A stretch of DNA of 64,000 bases from contig JAKOPZ010000289.1 of assembly GCA_029778615.1 (NCBI GenBank), forward strand, positions 1 through 64,000. Direction: 5' to 3'. The position numbers were made by a program, and so were the translations under genes. Below, in pieces: positions 42,038 to 50,525 of this stretch (the stretch's first letter is position 1; each line of letters opens with the position of its first letter). Under the pieces are notes generated by a model. It was given only the letters and a program-made list of their open reading frames with translations, was not told the DNA's origin and did no database searches. The stretch comes from Chloroflexota bacterium (GTDB lineage Bacteria > Chloroflexota > Anaerolineae > UBA4142 > SHND01).

Positions 42038-43564
42038 ATGCCCCCGCCCACCAACGTTGTTGAAATGAAACAAATCGTCAAACGCTTTCCCGGCGTTTTG
42101 GCGAATGACCATGTGGATTTGGATTTGCGCCAAGGCGAAATTCACGCGCTGCTCGGCGAAAACGGCGCGGGCAAATCTACGTTGACCAATATCCTCGCGG
42201 GACTGTATCGCGCCGACGAAGGCGAAATTTTCGTGAATGGACAACGCGCGGACATCGGTTCGCCGCGCGACGCGATTCGTTGCGGCATCGGCATGATTTA
42301 TCAACATTTCATGCTCGTGCCTTCGCAAACGGTTACGGAAAATATTATTCTGGGTCTGGATGAGCCGCGTTTCTTTTTAAATTTGCCCAAGGCGGAAAAA
42401 CGCGTCGCAGAGTTGTCAAACCAATTTGGCTTGAAGGTTGACCCGCGCGCGCATATTTGGCAGTTGTCTGTCGGCGAACAACAGCGCGTGGAAATTTTGA
42501 AAATGTTGTATCGCGGCGCCAACATCTTAATTTTGGATGAGCCGACGGCGGTGTTGACCCCGCAAGAAGCGCACGAGCTGTTCGAGACCCTGCGGAGCAT
42601 GACCGCGCAAGGACGCTCGGTCATTTTCATCAGTCATCATCTCGACGAAATTTTGGAAATTGCCGACCGCGTGACCGTGATGCAAAAAGGGCGCGTCACC
42701 GCCGCAGGGGTTTCGCCGAAAGGGATGACCAAAAATGATTTGGCGCGCTTGATGGTTGGGCGCGATGTGGTCTTTGCCCTCGCCAAAAAGAAAATAGAGC
42801 CGGGCGATGTGGTTTTGGAAATAGAGAATGTGCGCGCGTTGAATGATCGCGGTTTGCCCGCGCTCCAAAATCTTTCGCTCCAGGTGCGCGCGAATGAAAT
42901 TCTCGGCGTCGCGGGTGTGGCGGGAAATGGGCAGCGCGAACTTTCGCAAGTGATTACGGGCTTGCGGCCCATCGTGAGCGGACGGATTCATTTGGGCGCG
43001 TACGATTTGACCGACCATAGTCCGGGCGAAATTTTCAATCTCGGCGTCGGTCATATTCCCGAAGACCGCTTGGGTTCGGGTCTCGCGTCGGGTCTGGATG
43101 TGATGCACAATTTGATTTTGCGTCGTTACAAAGAACCACCGATTGCACGCGGCATTTCAATCAACTGGGGTGTTGCGGACAAGGTGAGCCAAAATTTGGT
43201 GGCGACGTTCGATATTTCGACTCCCGGCGTACACACACGCGTCGGCACGCTCTCCGGCGGCAACACGCAAAAAGTGATTCTCGCGCGCGAAATTTCCACG
43301 CGTCCCGATTTGCTCGTTGCCGTGCATCCGACGCGCGGACTCGATGTGGGCGCGACGGAAGCGGTGCACAAGTTATTGTTGCAGCAGCGCGAACAAGGCG
43401 CGGCGATTCTTTTGATTTCTGAAGATTTGGATGAGCTGCTCGCCATCTCGGACCGCATCGCCGTGATTTTCGACGGACAAATTGTTGGCGAGATGCCCGC
43501 GGAAAATGCGGACATTGAAAAAATTGGGTTGATGATGGCGGGGACAAGTGCAGAAACAAAATGA
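42038..43564 (+). CDS. Nucleoside/simple-sugar-type ABC transporter, double ATP-binding subunit (second paralogue)
   Basis: The 508-residue protein has two ABC domains: Walker A GENGAGKST at 40-48, signature LSVGEQQR near 144, Walker B ILILDEPTAV near 165; domain 2 has degenerate GVAGNGQREL and signature LSGGNTQKVILA. It is a clear paralogue of the ATPase at 329-1903. It follows the BMP gene, but no permease follows it; the next frame is an unrelated membrane protein that starts inside its stop codon (ATGA at 43561). It may use the permeases encoded at 1980-4614 or others elsewhere. Confidence 0.9.
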   Translation: MPPPTNVVEMKQIVKRFPGVLANDHVDLDLRQGEIHALLGENGAGKSTLTNILAGLYRADEGEIFVNGQRADIGSPRDAIRCGIGMIYQHFMLVPSQTVTENIILGLDEPRFFLNLPKAEKRVAELSNQFGLKVDPRAHIWQLSVGEQQRVEILKMLYRGANILILDEPTAVLTPQEAHELFETLRSMTAQGRSVIFISHHLDEILEIADRVTVMQKGRVTAAGVSPKGMTKNDLARLMVGRDVVFALAKKKIEPGDVVLEIENVRALNDRGLPALQNLSLQVRANEILGVAGVAGNGQRELSQVITGLRPIVSGRIHLGAYDLTDHSPGEIFNLGVGHIPEDRLGSGLASGLDVMHNLILRRYKEPPIARGISINWGVADKVSQNLVATFDISTPGVHTRVGTLSGGNTQKVILAREISTRPDLLVAVHPTRGLDVGATEAVHKLLLQQREQGAAILLISEDLDELLAISDRIAVIFDGQIVGEMPAENADIEKIGLMMAGTSAETK

Positions 43565-45279
43565 TTGTTGAGTCAACCGCGGAACACGCTTCGTCGCGTC
43601 GTACGAACTTGCTTGTTCTTGCGTTTCTCGCGCTGGTTATCTTTTTTGCCTTTTTCCTCTACTGGCGCGAGATGGGATTGTACGAAGATGACTATGCGTT
43701 CATCGTACCTGCCATCAATGGGGATTGGCAATCTATTGGCACAGACATTCAAAGAAATTTCGTCACGTGGCCCCAGGGACGTCCGATTGGTTTTAGTCTC
43801 TCGCTATTGATTACGGGCATCACATTTCCGTTGGGTGGATTGCCGCTGACATATCTCGCGGCGTGGGCGGTCGCCACTCTCAACGCCTTTTTGTGCTATT
43901 TGCTTTTCCGACGATTTGGCTCGACTTTGTTTGCCTTTGTCGGAGCTTGTGTGTTCGCGCTCTTTCCGGCTGACACCACGCATTCTTTTCTGACGCACGC
44001 GTTCGGACTGCATACAGCGTTAACGTTCTTGCTTTTTGCAGCGCTTGTTTATTTTTCAAAATGGCGTTTTTTTTCCTATTTTGTAATCTTGGGCGCGCTG
44101 TTGACCTATGAATCTGCCTTTTTGCCTTTTCTTGGAATGCCGTTGTTGGAAACGCCATGGAATAGGCAGTGGGCGCGCCACGCAAGCTTGCACTTTTTCA
44201 TACTCGCTGCCGTCCTCGCCGGTGATTTGATTCTCCGCCGCGCGCTCGGTGAGGGTCGTGTTCAAACGGAACTTGTGAATCCACTCTCCGTCGTTGGTCG
44301 GGTTCTCGCGAGTCTATTGCTTGGTCCGATTGTTGTGCTTGCGTCGTTTCCCTATCGCGCGCTTACACCGTGGCTGCAATTGCCTGATTGGACGCGTGGC
44401 TGGGTCGGATTTTTCCTGATTCTGTTTTTGGTTGGCTTGGCGCTCGTGGCAGCACATAGCGGGGTCCGTTTTTCATGGCGGTTGTTCTGGTCACGTTCAT
44501 TCCGCCGCGTTCGCGAGATTGGCTTGTCCGCTATTTCGTCTGCAATTCACTTGCGCTTTGGTTTGAGTGCGCTTGCCATAATGGCATTGGGTTATGGATT
44601 GTCGTTCACACACTATCCACCCTTCGCATTGGAAGGACGCGCGACTTCGGTCCATTTGGGAGCGACACTCGGCGGCAGTCTATTCGTCGGTTGGCTCATC
44701 ACGCTCTGTTTCCAACTTGCGGAGCGTATGCGGGCTGAAAGCATCGCCATCGCAGTCTGCGCTGTCTTTTTTGCATCGCTAGCGGCGTTTGGGCTGGTCG
44801 TCCAGCGCGATTTTGTATCGAGTTGGAAATATCAAAAAGAAATCTGGCGGGATGTTGTTGAGCTCGCTCCCGATTTGGAAGAGGGGATAGTGGTTCTCGT
44901 TACACCTCGGAATGTTCCGTTTATTCGCTTTATCTATGGAGATGATTGGGCAGAGGTCTTGATTCTTGAAAATCTGTTCATGTTTCCGAAAGCTTGGCAA
45001 CCGCATCTTCCCATGCGTTTGACTTGGCCCGAAAATTGGCAAGACTATGTTTCGTCAACTCCCGATGGAATTGTTTTTGATCCGCCGGGGAGACCTGTAG
45101 AAAATGTGCCGCTTGAATCGGGCAAAGTGATTTGGCTGGAATTGGAGCCGGGGAAATCCTCTCGCCGCAGTGGCTCGCTTGCCATTCAGGGACAGACTAT
45201 TTTGCTCAAACCGCTCGGCTCGGCTGTCCATCTCGCCAAGCAGCCATTGTATCCGTTGTTGATTAGCCAAGAACGCTGA
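43561..45279 (+). CDS. Polytopic membrane protein, possible GT-C-type glycosyltransferase
   Basis: The 572-residue protein has about 9-11 hydrophobic helices in the first 430 residues, an acidic motif MGLYEDDYAF early in the first extracytoplasmic loop (about residues 38-47), and a soluble C-terminal part. A DD or ED motif in that first loop is a hallmark of GT-C enzymes that use lipid-linked sugars, so such a role is possible, but overall similarity is not evident. Codon and base use look less gcg-rich than in flanking genes, suggesting different ancestry. It occupies the place where permease genes would be expected. Confidence 0.5.
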   Translation: MIVESTAEHASSRRTNLLVLAFLALVIFFAFFLYWREMGLYEDDYAFIVPAINGDWQSIGTDIQRNFVTWPQGRPIGFSLSLLITGITFPLGGLPLTYLAAWAVATLNAFLCYLLFRRFGSTLFAFVGACVFALFPADTTHSFLTHAFGLHTALTFLLFAALVYFSKWRFFSYFVILGALLTYESAFLPFLGMPLLETPWNRQWARHASLHFFILAAVLAGDLILRRALGEGRVQTELVNPLSVVGRVLASLLLGPIVVLASFPYRALTPWLQLPDWTRGWVGFFLILFLVGLALVAAHSGVRFSWRLFWSRSFRRVREIGLSAISSAIHLRFGLSALAIMALGYGLSFTHYPPFALEGRATSVHLGATLGGSLFVGWLITLCFQLAERMRAESIAIAVCAVFFASLAAFGLVVQRDFVSSWKYQKEIWRDVVELAPDLEEGIVVLVTPRNVPFIRFIYGDDWAEVLILENLFMFPKAWQPHLPMRLTWPENWQDYVSSTPDGIVFDPPGRPVENVPLESGKVIWLELEPGKSSRRSGSLAIQGQTILLKPLGSAVHLAKQPLYPLLISQER

Positions 45280-45310
45280 CAACAAAGCTGTGGCGAATTG
45301 CTGGAACGAA

Positions 45311-46057
45311 ATGAATTTCCGCGCGCGCCTTCTCAAGCACGAACGACTCATCGGCACGCTTATCACGTTGCCGCTGCCCTCCATTGCCGAAATGTGCGCG
45401 GACGCGGGATTCGATTGGCTCTTTTTGGATATGGAGCATGGCGCGCTCGATTTGCATGATGTGGAACGCATCGCGCAAACGGTCAATGACCGCTGTCCAT
45501 GCCTCGTGCGTGTTCCGACGAATGACCGCATGTGGATTGGTAAAATTTTGGATTTGGGCGTCGCGGGAATTATTATTCCGCAAGTGAATTCGGCGGATGA
45601 TGCAAAACGCGCGGTGTTCGCCGCGAAATATCCGCCGCAAGGCGGGCGCGGCGTTGGCGTCGGACGCGCGTCGCGCTACGGCGCGAATTTGCAAAATTAT
45701 TTGCAGAACGCGAATGACGAGACTGCGCTCGTCGCGCAAATCGAACATCGCGACGCGGTGGAAAATGTGCAAGCGATTGCGAACGTCGCGGGTGTGGACG
45801 CATTGATGCTCGGACCACTCGATTTATCGGGCAGTTTCGGAAAACCCGCGCAGATTGACGCGCCCGAAGTGCAGGCGGCAATTGCGCGCGTACGCGAATT
45901 TGGTATGGCGCGTAAAATTCCCATGAGTTTGTTTTGTCCCGATGCGGAACGCGCGCAGCGCGCGCTGCGTGAAGGATATACGCTCGTGCCGATTGCAACA
46001 GACAATTTGTTGTTTGTGCGCGCGGCGACCAATTTGATTCACATCGTCAAAGGATAG
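45311..46057 (+). CDS. HpcH/HpaI-family aldolase (2,4-dihydroxyhept-2-ene-1,7-dioate aldolase type)
   Basis: The 248-residue class II aldolase family member has the conserved FDWLFLDMEHGALDLHDVER (38-57), LVRVPTNDRMWIGKILDLGV (68-87) with IIIPQV, the metal-binding IEHRDAVENV, and LGPLDLSGSFGKP. Such enzymes cleave 4-hydroxy-2-keto acids to pyruvate or a semialdehyde. Frame is open from GTG 45290; ATG 45311 (MNFRARLLKHERLIGTLI) matches the family start. The next gene follows after 9 bases. Confidence 0.87.
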   Translation: MNFRARLLKHERLIGTLITLPLPSIAEMCADAGFDWLFLDMEHGALDLHDVERIAQTVNDRCPCLVRVPTNDRMWIGKILDLGVAGIIIPQVNSADDAKRAVFAAKYPPQGGRGVGVGRASRYGANLQNYLQNANDETALVAQIEHRDAVENVQAIANVAGVDALMLGPLDLSGSFGKPAQIDAPEVQAAIARVREFGMARKIPMSLFCPDAERAQRALREGYTLVPIATDNLLFVRAATNLIHIVKG

Positions 46058-46066
46058 AGGTATGTC

Positions 46067-46420
46067 ATGGCAGCCATTGATTCCATCAAACGCGAACGCA
46101 ATACCAAAACGTACCAAGCGGGGGAAAAAATTTTTGCTGAGGGCGACACGGCAAACAGTATGTACGCGGTTGTGGAAGGGCAAGTGGACATTTGCAAAAA
46201 CGAAAAGGTTCTCGAAACGGTTTCGCCGGAGGGTATCTTTGGCGAAATGGGTTTGGTGAACAACAAGCCGCGCATGGCATCCGCCGTCGCCAAAACGGCT
46301 TGCACCATCGTCGAAATCAATCAAGGCGATTTTTATTTTCTAATTCGGCACGCGCCGTTCTTTGTAATTCAGGTGATGCAAGTTTTATCCGAACGTGTGC
46401 GGCGCAACACAGAAGCGTGA
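46067..46420 (+). CDS. Single-domain cyclic-nucleotide-binding protein
   Basis: The 117-residue protein is one cNMP-binding (CAP-like) domain: YQAGEKIFAEGDTANSMYAV, VVEGQVDICK, and the phosphate-binding cassette GIFGEMGLVNNKPRMASAVA. There is no helix-turn-helix, so it is a stand-alone sensor or regulatory subunit. The cassette arginine is present in KPRMASA. It lies between the aldolase and 3-hydroxybutyrate dehydrogenase genes with short gaps, so it is probably co-transcribed and may modulate one of them. Confidence 0.85.
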   Translation: MAAIDSIKRERNTKTYQAGEKIFAEGDTANSMYAVVEGQVDICKNEKVLETVSPEGIFGEMGLVNNKPRMASAVAKTACTIVEINQGDFYFLIRHAPFFVIQVMQVLSERVRRNTEA

Positions 46421-46429
46421 GAGGAAAAC

Positions 46430-47212
46430 ATGTTGAAAGACAAGACAGCGCTCGTTACGGGCTCGACCAGCGGAATCGGTTTGGGAATCGCGCGCGCGTT
46501 GGCAGCGCAAGGCGCGAATGTGATGTTGAACGGCTTTGGCGACCGCGGCGAAATTGAACGCGCGCGCGCGGACATGGAACGCTCTTTTAACGTGCGCGTG
46601 ATGCACCACGCGGCGAATTTGATGCACGCCACCGAAATTTATGAAATGGTGGAATGGACGTGCGCGCAGTTGGGACCGGTGGACATCCTGGTCAACAATG
46701 CGGGCATTCAATTCACGTCACCGGTGGAGGAATTTCCGCGTGACAAATGGGATGCCATCATCGGCACCAATTTGTCCGCCGCGTTTCACACGATTCACGA
46801 CGCGCTCCCATTCATGCAGCGCAACAAGTGGGGACGCATTATTAATATCGCGTCGGTGCATGGGCTCGTCGCGTCGGTGAACAAAGCTGCGTACGTCGCC
46901 GCCAAGCACGGACTTGTCGGTTTGACCAAAGTGGTCGCGCTGGAAACGGCGGGCAGTGGCATTACGTGTAACGCCATTTGTCCGGGCTGGGTGCGTACAA
47001 CGCTGGTTGAAAAACAAATCGAGGCGCGCGCATTGCAAGCGGGCGTTGACATTGAAACTGCGGCGGAGCAGCTCTTGATGGAAAAACAACCGTCGCACCA
47101 ATTTGTGACCGTTGAACAGGTCGCGTCACTTGCCGCCTATTTGTGTTCGGATGCGGCGGCGCAAATCACCGGCGCGTCGCTGACGATTGATGGCGGGTGG
47201 ACGGCACAGTGA
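46430..47212 (+). CDS. 3-hydroxybutyrate dehydrogenase (short-chain dehydrogenase)
   Basis: The 260-residue SDR enzyme has the cofactor motif TGSTSGIG (10-17), NNAG near 88, catalytic serine in INIASVHG near 142, and Y155/K159 in AAYVAAKHG. The sequence DILVNNAGIQFTSPVEEFP and ICPGWVRTTLVEKQIEARA closely follow D-3-hydroxybutyrate dehydrogenases, which interconvert 3-hydroxybutyrate and acetoacetate with NAD. GAGAGGAAA precedes ATG 46430. It fits with the acyl-CoA ligase gene as part of fatty acid/ketone metabolism, though the two genes are far apart. Confidence 0.87.
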   Translation: MLKDKTALVTGSTSGIGLGIARALAAQGANVMLNGFGDRGEIERARADMERSFNVRVMHHAANLMHATEIYEMVEWTCAQLGPVDILVNNAGIQFTSPVEEFPRDKWDAIIGTNLSAAFHTIHDALPFMQRNKWGRIINIASVHGLVASVNKAAYVAAKHGLVGLTKVVALETAGSGITCNAICPGWVRTTLVEKQIEARALQAGVDIETAAEQLLMEKQPSHQFVTVEQVASLAAYLCSDAAAQITGASLTIDGGWTAQ

Positions 47213-47217
47213 TTCAG

Positions 47218-47291
47218 TGTGATAGGGCGATGGTGCGATAGGGCTCGGTTATCAGTGTTGCGATTTGCGATACGTCACCTGCCATCTGCCA
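47218..47291. repeat. Heptamer arrays (TGATAGG / GCGATGG and GTTGCGA / CCTGCCA types)
   Basis: Units with 7-base spacing are visible: TGATAGG, GCGATGG, TGCGATA, then from 47257 GTTGCGA, TTTGCGA, TACGTCA, CCTGCCA, TCTGCCA. They start right after the dehydrogenase stop and end 12 bases before the cupredoxin gene start. Confidence 0.6.
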
Positions 47292-47303
47292 AAGGATTTT
47301 GCT

Positions 47304-47690
47304 ATGTTTTCGCGAACAACATGTATTGGAATAATTCTGTTGACGCTCTGCGCGCTCGCCGCGTGTGGCAGCGCGAATACAACACCGTTGCCGCCGCTTC
47401 AAACGAAAATTGTCGTGCGCGATGACAAGTTCGAGCCGAATTTGTTGACCGGCAAAGTCAATCAACCGATTGAATTGACCATCGAAAATCAGGGTACGAA
47501 ACCGCATTCGTTTGTGATTGACGAACTGCAGCTCCAAAGCGCGCCCATCGAACCGGGCAAGACGGCAGTTGTTACCATTCTCGCCAAGCAGATTCGTACT
47601 TATACCAACGGCGGCGCGTACATTTTTTATTCGGATGTGGCAGGCGACAAAGACGCGGGACTTGCGGGCAATCTTTCCATCAATCCGTGA
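47304..47690 (+). CDS. Cupredoxin-like lipoprotein with a degenerate copper site
   Basis: The 128-residue product has a lipobox CALAAC (cysteine 21) and a cupredoxin beta-sandwich: FEPNLLTGKVNQPIELTIEN, then KPHSFVID with H68. The C-terminal copper loop of such proteins normally reads FYC..PGH..AGM. Here it is FYSDVAGDKDAGLAG, so Cys, His and Met are replaced by S110, D115 and L120. Only the first His ligand remains, so copper binding is probably lost. The frame is open from 47265; ATG 47304 gives the correct signal peptide. Confidence 0.75.
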   Translation: MFSRTTCIGIILLTLCALAACGSANTTPLPPLQTKIVVRDDKFEPNLLTGKVNQPIELTIENQGTKPHSFVIDELQLQSAPIEPGKTAVVTILAKQIRTYTNGGAYIFYSDVAGDKDAGLAGNLSINP

Positions 47691-47740
47691 TTTTTTTCGC
47701 CCTCCCGCTTTTTTCCTTCGCCACGACGCGGAACGAGAAT

Positions 47741-48730
47741 ATGACCAGACCTCTTACATTGGACGCCGAAGACATTCGCATTTTTAGCGGCAGTTCCAAC
47801 GCCGCGCTCGCGGCCGAAATCGCGCATTGTCTTGGTGTGCCCTTGAGCGAAACCAAGATTCAGCGTTTTCATAACGACAACCTCGAAATCCAACTCGCTA
47901 CGAGTGTGCGTTCGCGTAATGTCTATATCATTCAATCGCTCACGCCGCCGGTCAACGAGCATTTGATGGAAATGTTGATGATGCTCGACATTGCGCGTTC
48001 CGCATCGGCAAAAGAAGTGCACGCGGTCATTCCCTATTATTCGTTCGCGCGCTCCGACAAAAAAAACAAGCCGCGCATTTCCATCACCGCGCGTTTGGTG
48101 GCGGACTTGCTCACTGCGGCGGGCGCAACGCATGTGTTGACGATGATGCTGCATTCACCGCAGGTGCATGGTTTCTTTAGCGTGCCGACGGACCCGCTCA
48201 CCAGTCGCCCCGTGTTTCAAGAATTTTTCGCGCGTCAAAACTTGTCCGACACCATTGTCATCGCGCCGGACATTGGCAGCGCCAAATCGGCGGCGCGTTT
48301 CGCCAAAGATTTGGGCGGCTTGCCCGTCGCGGCGGGCAACAAGGAACGCCTCTCGGATACGCAAGTGGTGATTAGCGGCATCATTGGCAATCAATTGCAC
48401 GGCTGTACCCGCGCGCTGATTTACGATGATGAAATTGCTACGGGCGGCACCATGTTGGAACTCGCCCAGCTGTTGGTGCGCGAAGGCATTCGCGAAATCC
48501 AACTCGTGTGCACGCACGGACTCTTTGCCAACAACGCGCTGGAGCGTTTGGGCGCCTTGCCCCAAGTCACCGGCATCGTCACCACCGACACCATTTACCA
48601 TCCGCCCACGATGCTTCATCCCAAATTGCATATCGTCTCGGTGGCGCACGTGTTCGCCGACGCCATGCGTAAAAATTTCTTGGGCGAATCCATCGGCGAC
48701 TTGTTTGTCTTTGGACACGGAGACGGCTAG
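47741..48730 (+). CDS. prs: Ribose-phosphate pyrophosphokinase (PRPP synthetase)
   Basis: The 329-residue enzyme makes PRPP from ribose 5-phosphate and ATP for purine, pyrimidine, NAD, His and Trp synthesis. FSGSSNAALAAEIAHCLGVP (14-33), the ATP-binding flexible loop region ARSDKKNKPRISITARLVAD, and the PRPP signature IYDDEIATGGTM near 230 are present. The frame is open from 47687; ATG 47741 (MTRPLTLDAEDIRIFSG) is the conserved start with a GAACGAGA upstream. Sequence is somewhat divergent from classical Prs around the flexible loop. Confidence 0.9.
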   Translation: MTRPLTLDAEDIRIFSGSSNAALAAEIAHCLGVPLSETKIQRFHNDNLEIQLATSVRSRNVYIIQSLTPPVNEHLMEMLMMLDIARSASAKEVHAVIPYYSFARSDKKNKPRISITARLVADLLTAAGATHVLTMMLHSPQVHGFFSVPTDPLTSRPVFQEFFARQNLSDTIVIAPDIGSAKSAARFAKDLGGLPVAAGNKERLSDTQVVISGIIGNQLHGCTRALIYDDEIATGGTMLELAQLLVREGIREIQLVCTHGLFANNALERLGALPQVTGIVTTDTIYHPPTMLHPKLHIVSVAHVFADAMRKNFLGESIGDLFVFGHGDG

Positions 48731-48768
48731 CGTGTTGATGGCAAAAAAGCGCACAAAGAAAGATAGGC

Positions 48769-50154
48769 ATGAGAATGAATCCCGCGCTCGCTGAAACATA
48801 TCACGCGACCGAAAAACTTGACGCGTTGCGCGCAACAGAATACGCGCGCCTCGACGCGCAAAAGCACGTGTACCTCGATTACACGGGCGGCGGACTGTAC
48901 GCGGAATCGCAACTGCGCGCGCACATGGACCTTTTGCGCGCACACGTTTTCGGCAATCCGCATTCGTCCAATCCTTCGTCTCAGGCGATGACCAATTTGG
49001 TCGAAGGCACGCGTAAATTCATTCTCGAATTTTTCAATGCCGACCCGCGCGAGTACGCGGCGATTTTTACATTGAACGCGAGCGGCGCCTTGAAACTCGT
49101 CGGCGAAGCGTACCCGTTCGCGCCGAACGACCGCTACGTTTTGACCTTTGACAATCACAATTCCGTGAACGGCATTCGCGAATTTGCGCGGCACAAAGGC
49201 GCACACGTCACGTACATTCCCGTGATTCTTCCTGATATGCGCGTAGATGCCGATGCGCTCATGGAAGAATTGGAGCGTCCGACTCCAAACGGGAATAATT
49301 TATTTGCATTTCCCGCGCAATCGAATTTTTCCGGCGTGCAGCATCCGCTCGAATTTATCGAACACGCGCACGCGCGCGGCTGGGATGTTTTGCTCGACGC
49401 CGCCGCGTTCACGCCGACGAATCGTTTGGATTTGTCCAAACACAAACCCGATTTTGTTTCGCAATCGTTCTATAAAATTTTCGGTTATCCGACGGGCGTT
49501 GGCGCGTTGATTGCGAAACGTGAGGTGTTACGCAAGTTGCATCGTCCGTGGTTCGCGGGCGGAACGATTACGGTCGCGTCCGTACAAGGCGACAAATATT
49601 ATTTGAGCGAAGGCGAAGCGGCGTTTGAAGACGGCACGCTCAATTACTTGACGATTCCGGCGGTCGAAATTGGATTAAAGCACATTCAAAACATCGGCTA
49701 TGACACGATTCACGAACGCGTCATGTTGCTCGCGGAATATCTGCTCGACGAATTGGGCGCCATGAAACATGCGAACGGCGCCACACTCGCGCGCGTGTAC
49801 GGACCTATGGATACGCACATGCGCGGCGCGACGATTACGCTGAATTTTTATGACGCGCACGGACGCGCGATGGACCACCGCGAAATTGAACGGCGCGCGA
49901 ACGCGCAAAACATTTCGTTACGCACCGGCTGCTTTTGCAATCCCGGCGGCGGAGAAATCGCGCTTGGCATTACGGGGACGGAACTCTCGCAATGTTTTCG
50001 CCAGCCCGGTCACGAATCGCGTTTTACGATTGACGATTTTCGCATGTGCGTTGACGGCAAGAGTTCGGGCGCAGTGCGCGTGTCATTGGGAATCGTGAGC
50101 AATGAAAAAGATGTAGAGACGTTCTTGGAGTTTGCAAAACAACTGTTGAGTTGA
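48769..50154 (+). CDS. Class V aminotransferase-like protein, molybdenum-cofactor sulfurase (MOCOS N-terminal domain) type
   Basis: The 461-residue PLP protein resembles the NifS-like domain of MoCo sulfurases: YLDYTGGGLYAESQLRAHM (35-53), FGNPHSSNPSSQAM, FAFPAQSNFSGVQHPLEFI, cofactor lysine in SQSFYKIFGYPTGVGALIAK, and the active-site cysteine region SLRTGCFCNPGGGE. MOCOS enzymes place a terminal sulfur on the molybdenum cofactor of xanthine dehydrogenase-type enzymes. The MOSC domain of eukaryotic MOCOS is absent. A xanthine-dehydrogenase-type gene lies at the window's right end. Confidence 0.8.
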   Translation: MRMNPALAETYHATEKLDALRATEYARLDAQKHVYLDYTGGGLYAESQLRAHMDLLRAHVFGNPHSSNPSSQAMTNLVEGTRKFILEFFNADPREYAAIFTLNASGALKLVGEAYPFAPNDRYVLTFDNHNSVNGIREFARHKGAHVTYIPVILPDMRVDADALMEELERPTPNGNNLFAFPAQSNFSGVQHPLEFIEHAHARGWDVLLDAAAFTPTNRLDLSKHKPDFVSQSFYKIFGYPTGVGALIAKREVLRKLHRPWFAGGTITVASVQGDKYYLSEGEAAFEDGTLNYLTIPAVEIGLKHIQNIGYDTIHERVMLLAEYLLDELGAMKHANGATLARVYGPMDTHMRGATITLNFYDAHGRAMDHREIERRANAQNISLRTGCFCNPGGGEIALGITGTELSQCFRQPGHESRFTIDDFRMCVDGKSSGAVRVSLGIVSNEKDVETFLEFAKQLLS

Positions 50155-50157
50155 CTT

Positions 50158-50525
50158 ATGCCCCAAGTCAAGAATATTCCGGGTCCCTATAAATTTTTCT
50201 TTTATAGTTTTGATTGCAACGAACCCACACACGTTCACGCGCGTCGTGAAAGACTGTTGTACTCAATGTGCAACTCTTTCGCGGGACAAATGTCATTTCG
50301 AGCCGTCTTTGCGAGAAATCTCATTCGCACCTTGCGAGATTTCTCGCTCCGCTCGAAATGACAAAAGTGTTGCACATTAGGTTGTTGTGTAAATTTTGGC
50401 TTGAACCAGTTTCGCTTGCATCAAACGACGGATTCTCGCCGCGCGAAATCAATCGCATTCGGGCGTTGATTGTGGAACATTATGTACAGATATTGGAGGC
50501 ATGGGATGAACATTGTGGAAATTGA
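50158..50525 (+). pseudogene. DUF4160 gene interrupted by a MITE-like element
   Basis: The N-terminal part MPQVKNIPGPYKFFFYSFDC with NEPTHVHARRERLL and the C-terminal part LLCKFWLEPVSLASNDGFSP with REINRIRALIVEHYVQILEA match the two halves of a DUF4160 protein but are in different frames. Removing 50261-50388 joins CGTGAAAGACTGTTGT to GTAAATTTTGG in one frame (RERLLCKFW). The 128-base net insertion is not a multiple of three, so the gene is broken. It overlaps the start of the DUF2442 gene, its usual partner. Confidence 0.85.
50251..50388. mobile_element. TCATTTCGA MITE-like element, copy 3, inserted in a DUF4160 gene
   Basis: The inner core GTCATTTCGA...TCGAAATGAC (50292-50362) contains GAGAAATCTC and GAGATTTCTC. 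Outer arms AATGTGCAACTCTTT (50265-50279) and AAAGTGTTGCACATT (50364-50378) pair at 14 of 15 positions. Flanking near-repeats AGACTGTTGT (50251-50260) and AGGTTGTTGT (50379-50388) look like a 10-bp target duplication with two later changes. Confidence 0.8.
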
